In this document: piece after piece, positions 63,604 through 64,000 of the stretch
Layout of the letters: the number at the start of each line of letters is the position of its first letter
Position numbering within the stretch: position 1 is the first letter of the stretch
Assembly: GCF_000737245.1 (NCBI RefSeq)
Contig: NZ_JPQU01000023.1
Span: 124,001 to 188,000 of the forward strand
Length of the DNA stretch: 64,000 nt
Origin: Pseudomonas syringae
GTDB lineage: Bacteria; Pseudomonadota; Gammaproteobacteria; Pseudomonadales; Pseudomonadaceae
Reading direction: 5' to 3'
The notes under the pieces: generated by a model
The model's database searches: none
Seen by the model: only the letters and a program-made list of their open reading frames with translations
What the model was told of the DNA's origin: nothing
Translations under genes and position numbers: made by a program

Positions 63604-63633
63604 AACGCCCAGGCGATGGTCGCCCGGGCGTTT
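63604..63633 (-). terminator. Hairpin between ahpC and ahpF
   Basis: AACGCCC and GGGCGTT with inner GGCGA/TCGCC pairing form a strong stem. On the minus strand it is followed by a T-run (GTTGTTTTTTC). It should end most ahpC transcripts and lower ahpF expression relative to ahpC. Confidence 0.85.
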
Positions 63634-63692
63634 TGAGGGGCGAAGCGGTTTACTTGCTCAAGAGCTCGACGCCCCTAGCCAACTCATCGGAG

Positions 63693-64000
63693 TCAGATCT
63701 TGCCAACCAGGTCCAGGGACGGAGCCAGAGTAGCCTCGCCTTCCTGCCATTTGGCTGGGCAAACTTCGCCTGGGTGAGCAGCAACGTACTGGGCGGCCTT
63801 GATTTTGCGCAGCAGCTCGGAAGCGTCACGGCCAACACCGCCGTCGTTCAGCTCAACGATTTTGATCTGACCTTCTGGGTTGATCACGAAAGTGCCACGG
63901 TCAGCCAGACCTGCTTCTTCGATCAGAACGTCGAAGTTGCGGGAGATCTGCAGGGTTGGGTCGCCGATCATGGTGTACTGGATTTTGCCGATTGCTGGCG
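63693..64000 (-). CDS. ahpC: Alkyl hydroperoxide reductase subunit C (partial, 5' end outside window)
   Basis: The last 102 codons of a 2-Cys peroxiredoxin: [35 protein letters not shown], and the resolving cysteine in GEVCPAKW, then the conserved C-terminal tail. The frame continues beyond the right edge, so the peroxidatic cysteine is not visible. AhpC reduces peroxides in the cytoplasm and is recycled by AhpF, encoded just downstream. OxyR control is usual for this operon, but the promoter is outside the window. Confidence 0.93.
   Translation of the reverse strand, partial: PAIGKIQYTMIGDPTLQISRNFDVLIEEAGLADRGTFVINPEGQIKIVELNDGGVGRDASELLRKIKAAQYVAAHPGEVCPAKWQEGEATLAPSLDLVGKI

Noticed and set aside
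1..64000. CRISPR arrays, tRNA and rRNA genes
   Set aside because: No regularly spaced direct repeats and no tRNA or rRNA sequence signatures were seen on either strand.

Overview
The window is a chromosomal stretch of a gamma-proteobacterium, almost certainly a Pseudomonas of the fluorescens/syringae lineage. The evidence is the mexEF-oprN efflux operon, an MvaT-type H-NS analogue, DUF1652 and DUF4946 proteins, the ahpCF pair, REP/REPIN palindromes of Pseudomonas type, and GC-rich codon use. No rRNA, tRNA or CRISPR array was seen. Most of the window is ordinary chromosomal sequence dense in transporters; two patches look accessory (about 8.7-12.5 kb and 21.3-25.25 kb).

Layout. 0-2.6 kb: end of an unidentified gene, a PfkB sugar kinase (KdgK type) and an MFS acid-sugar transporter, closed by a REPIN. 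2.6-8.7 kb: a chemoreceptor, a DUF1652 protein, a UvrD-like helicase and a pirin. 8.7-12.5 kb: a leftward type VI secretion (T6SS) effector module. It holds two consecutive PAAR spike proteins (the second with a transthyretin-like tail), a T7-lysozyme/PGRP-type peptidoglycan amidase without a signal peptide, three related small exported proteins that are probably immunity proteins, and a SMI1/KNR4-like protein. Near-identical terminator hairpins flank it. 12.6-20.4 kb: phosphoglucomutase, an XPD/DinG helicase with an N-terminal nuclease-like domain, an orphan PP-loop ATPase, an MDR oxidoreductase and a divergent LysR regulator. 21.3-25.25 kb: a degraded patch with an IS21 istA remnant, an AraC regulator, a DUF4410 lipoprotein coupled to a peroxiredoxin-like protein lacking its peroxidatic cysteine, and a truncated LysR gene.

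25.2-32 kb: a complete tripartite tricarboxylate transporter (tctCBA order of transcription), divergent from an MFS carrier and a D-2-hydroxyacid dehydrogenase-like flavoprotein; the shared region carries an operator-like repeat. This looks like a catabolic locus for a hydroxy acid or acid sugar. 32-36.8 kb: NhaA antiporter, DUF2254 membrane protein, SulP anion transporter and a stub of a universal stress gene. 37-43.5 kb: a TAXI-TRAP transporter with its DUF1850 partner, a periplasmic binding protein and a two-component system. 43.5-52.1 kb: a D,D-carboxypeptidase, BCCT carrier, MscS channel, a coupled DEDDh exonuclease and cNMP/CBS/nucleotidyltransferase signalling protein, and a second NhaA. 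Together these form an ion, osmotic and envelope homeostasis block. 52.2-58.2 kb: mexE-mexF-oprN. 58.2-64 kb: TPR protein, MvaT-like protein, DUF4946 protein, glyoxalase I, AhpF and the 3' part of ahpC, which runs off the window.

The best candidate for an incompletely described system is the T6SS module: a self-contained spike-toxin-immunity cassette with triplicated immunity-like genes at a terminator-bounded site. Second is the lipoprotein/cysteine-less peroxiredoxin pair. Start codons were chosen by ribosome binding site, family N-terminus and operon spacing, and often differ from the longest open frame.
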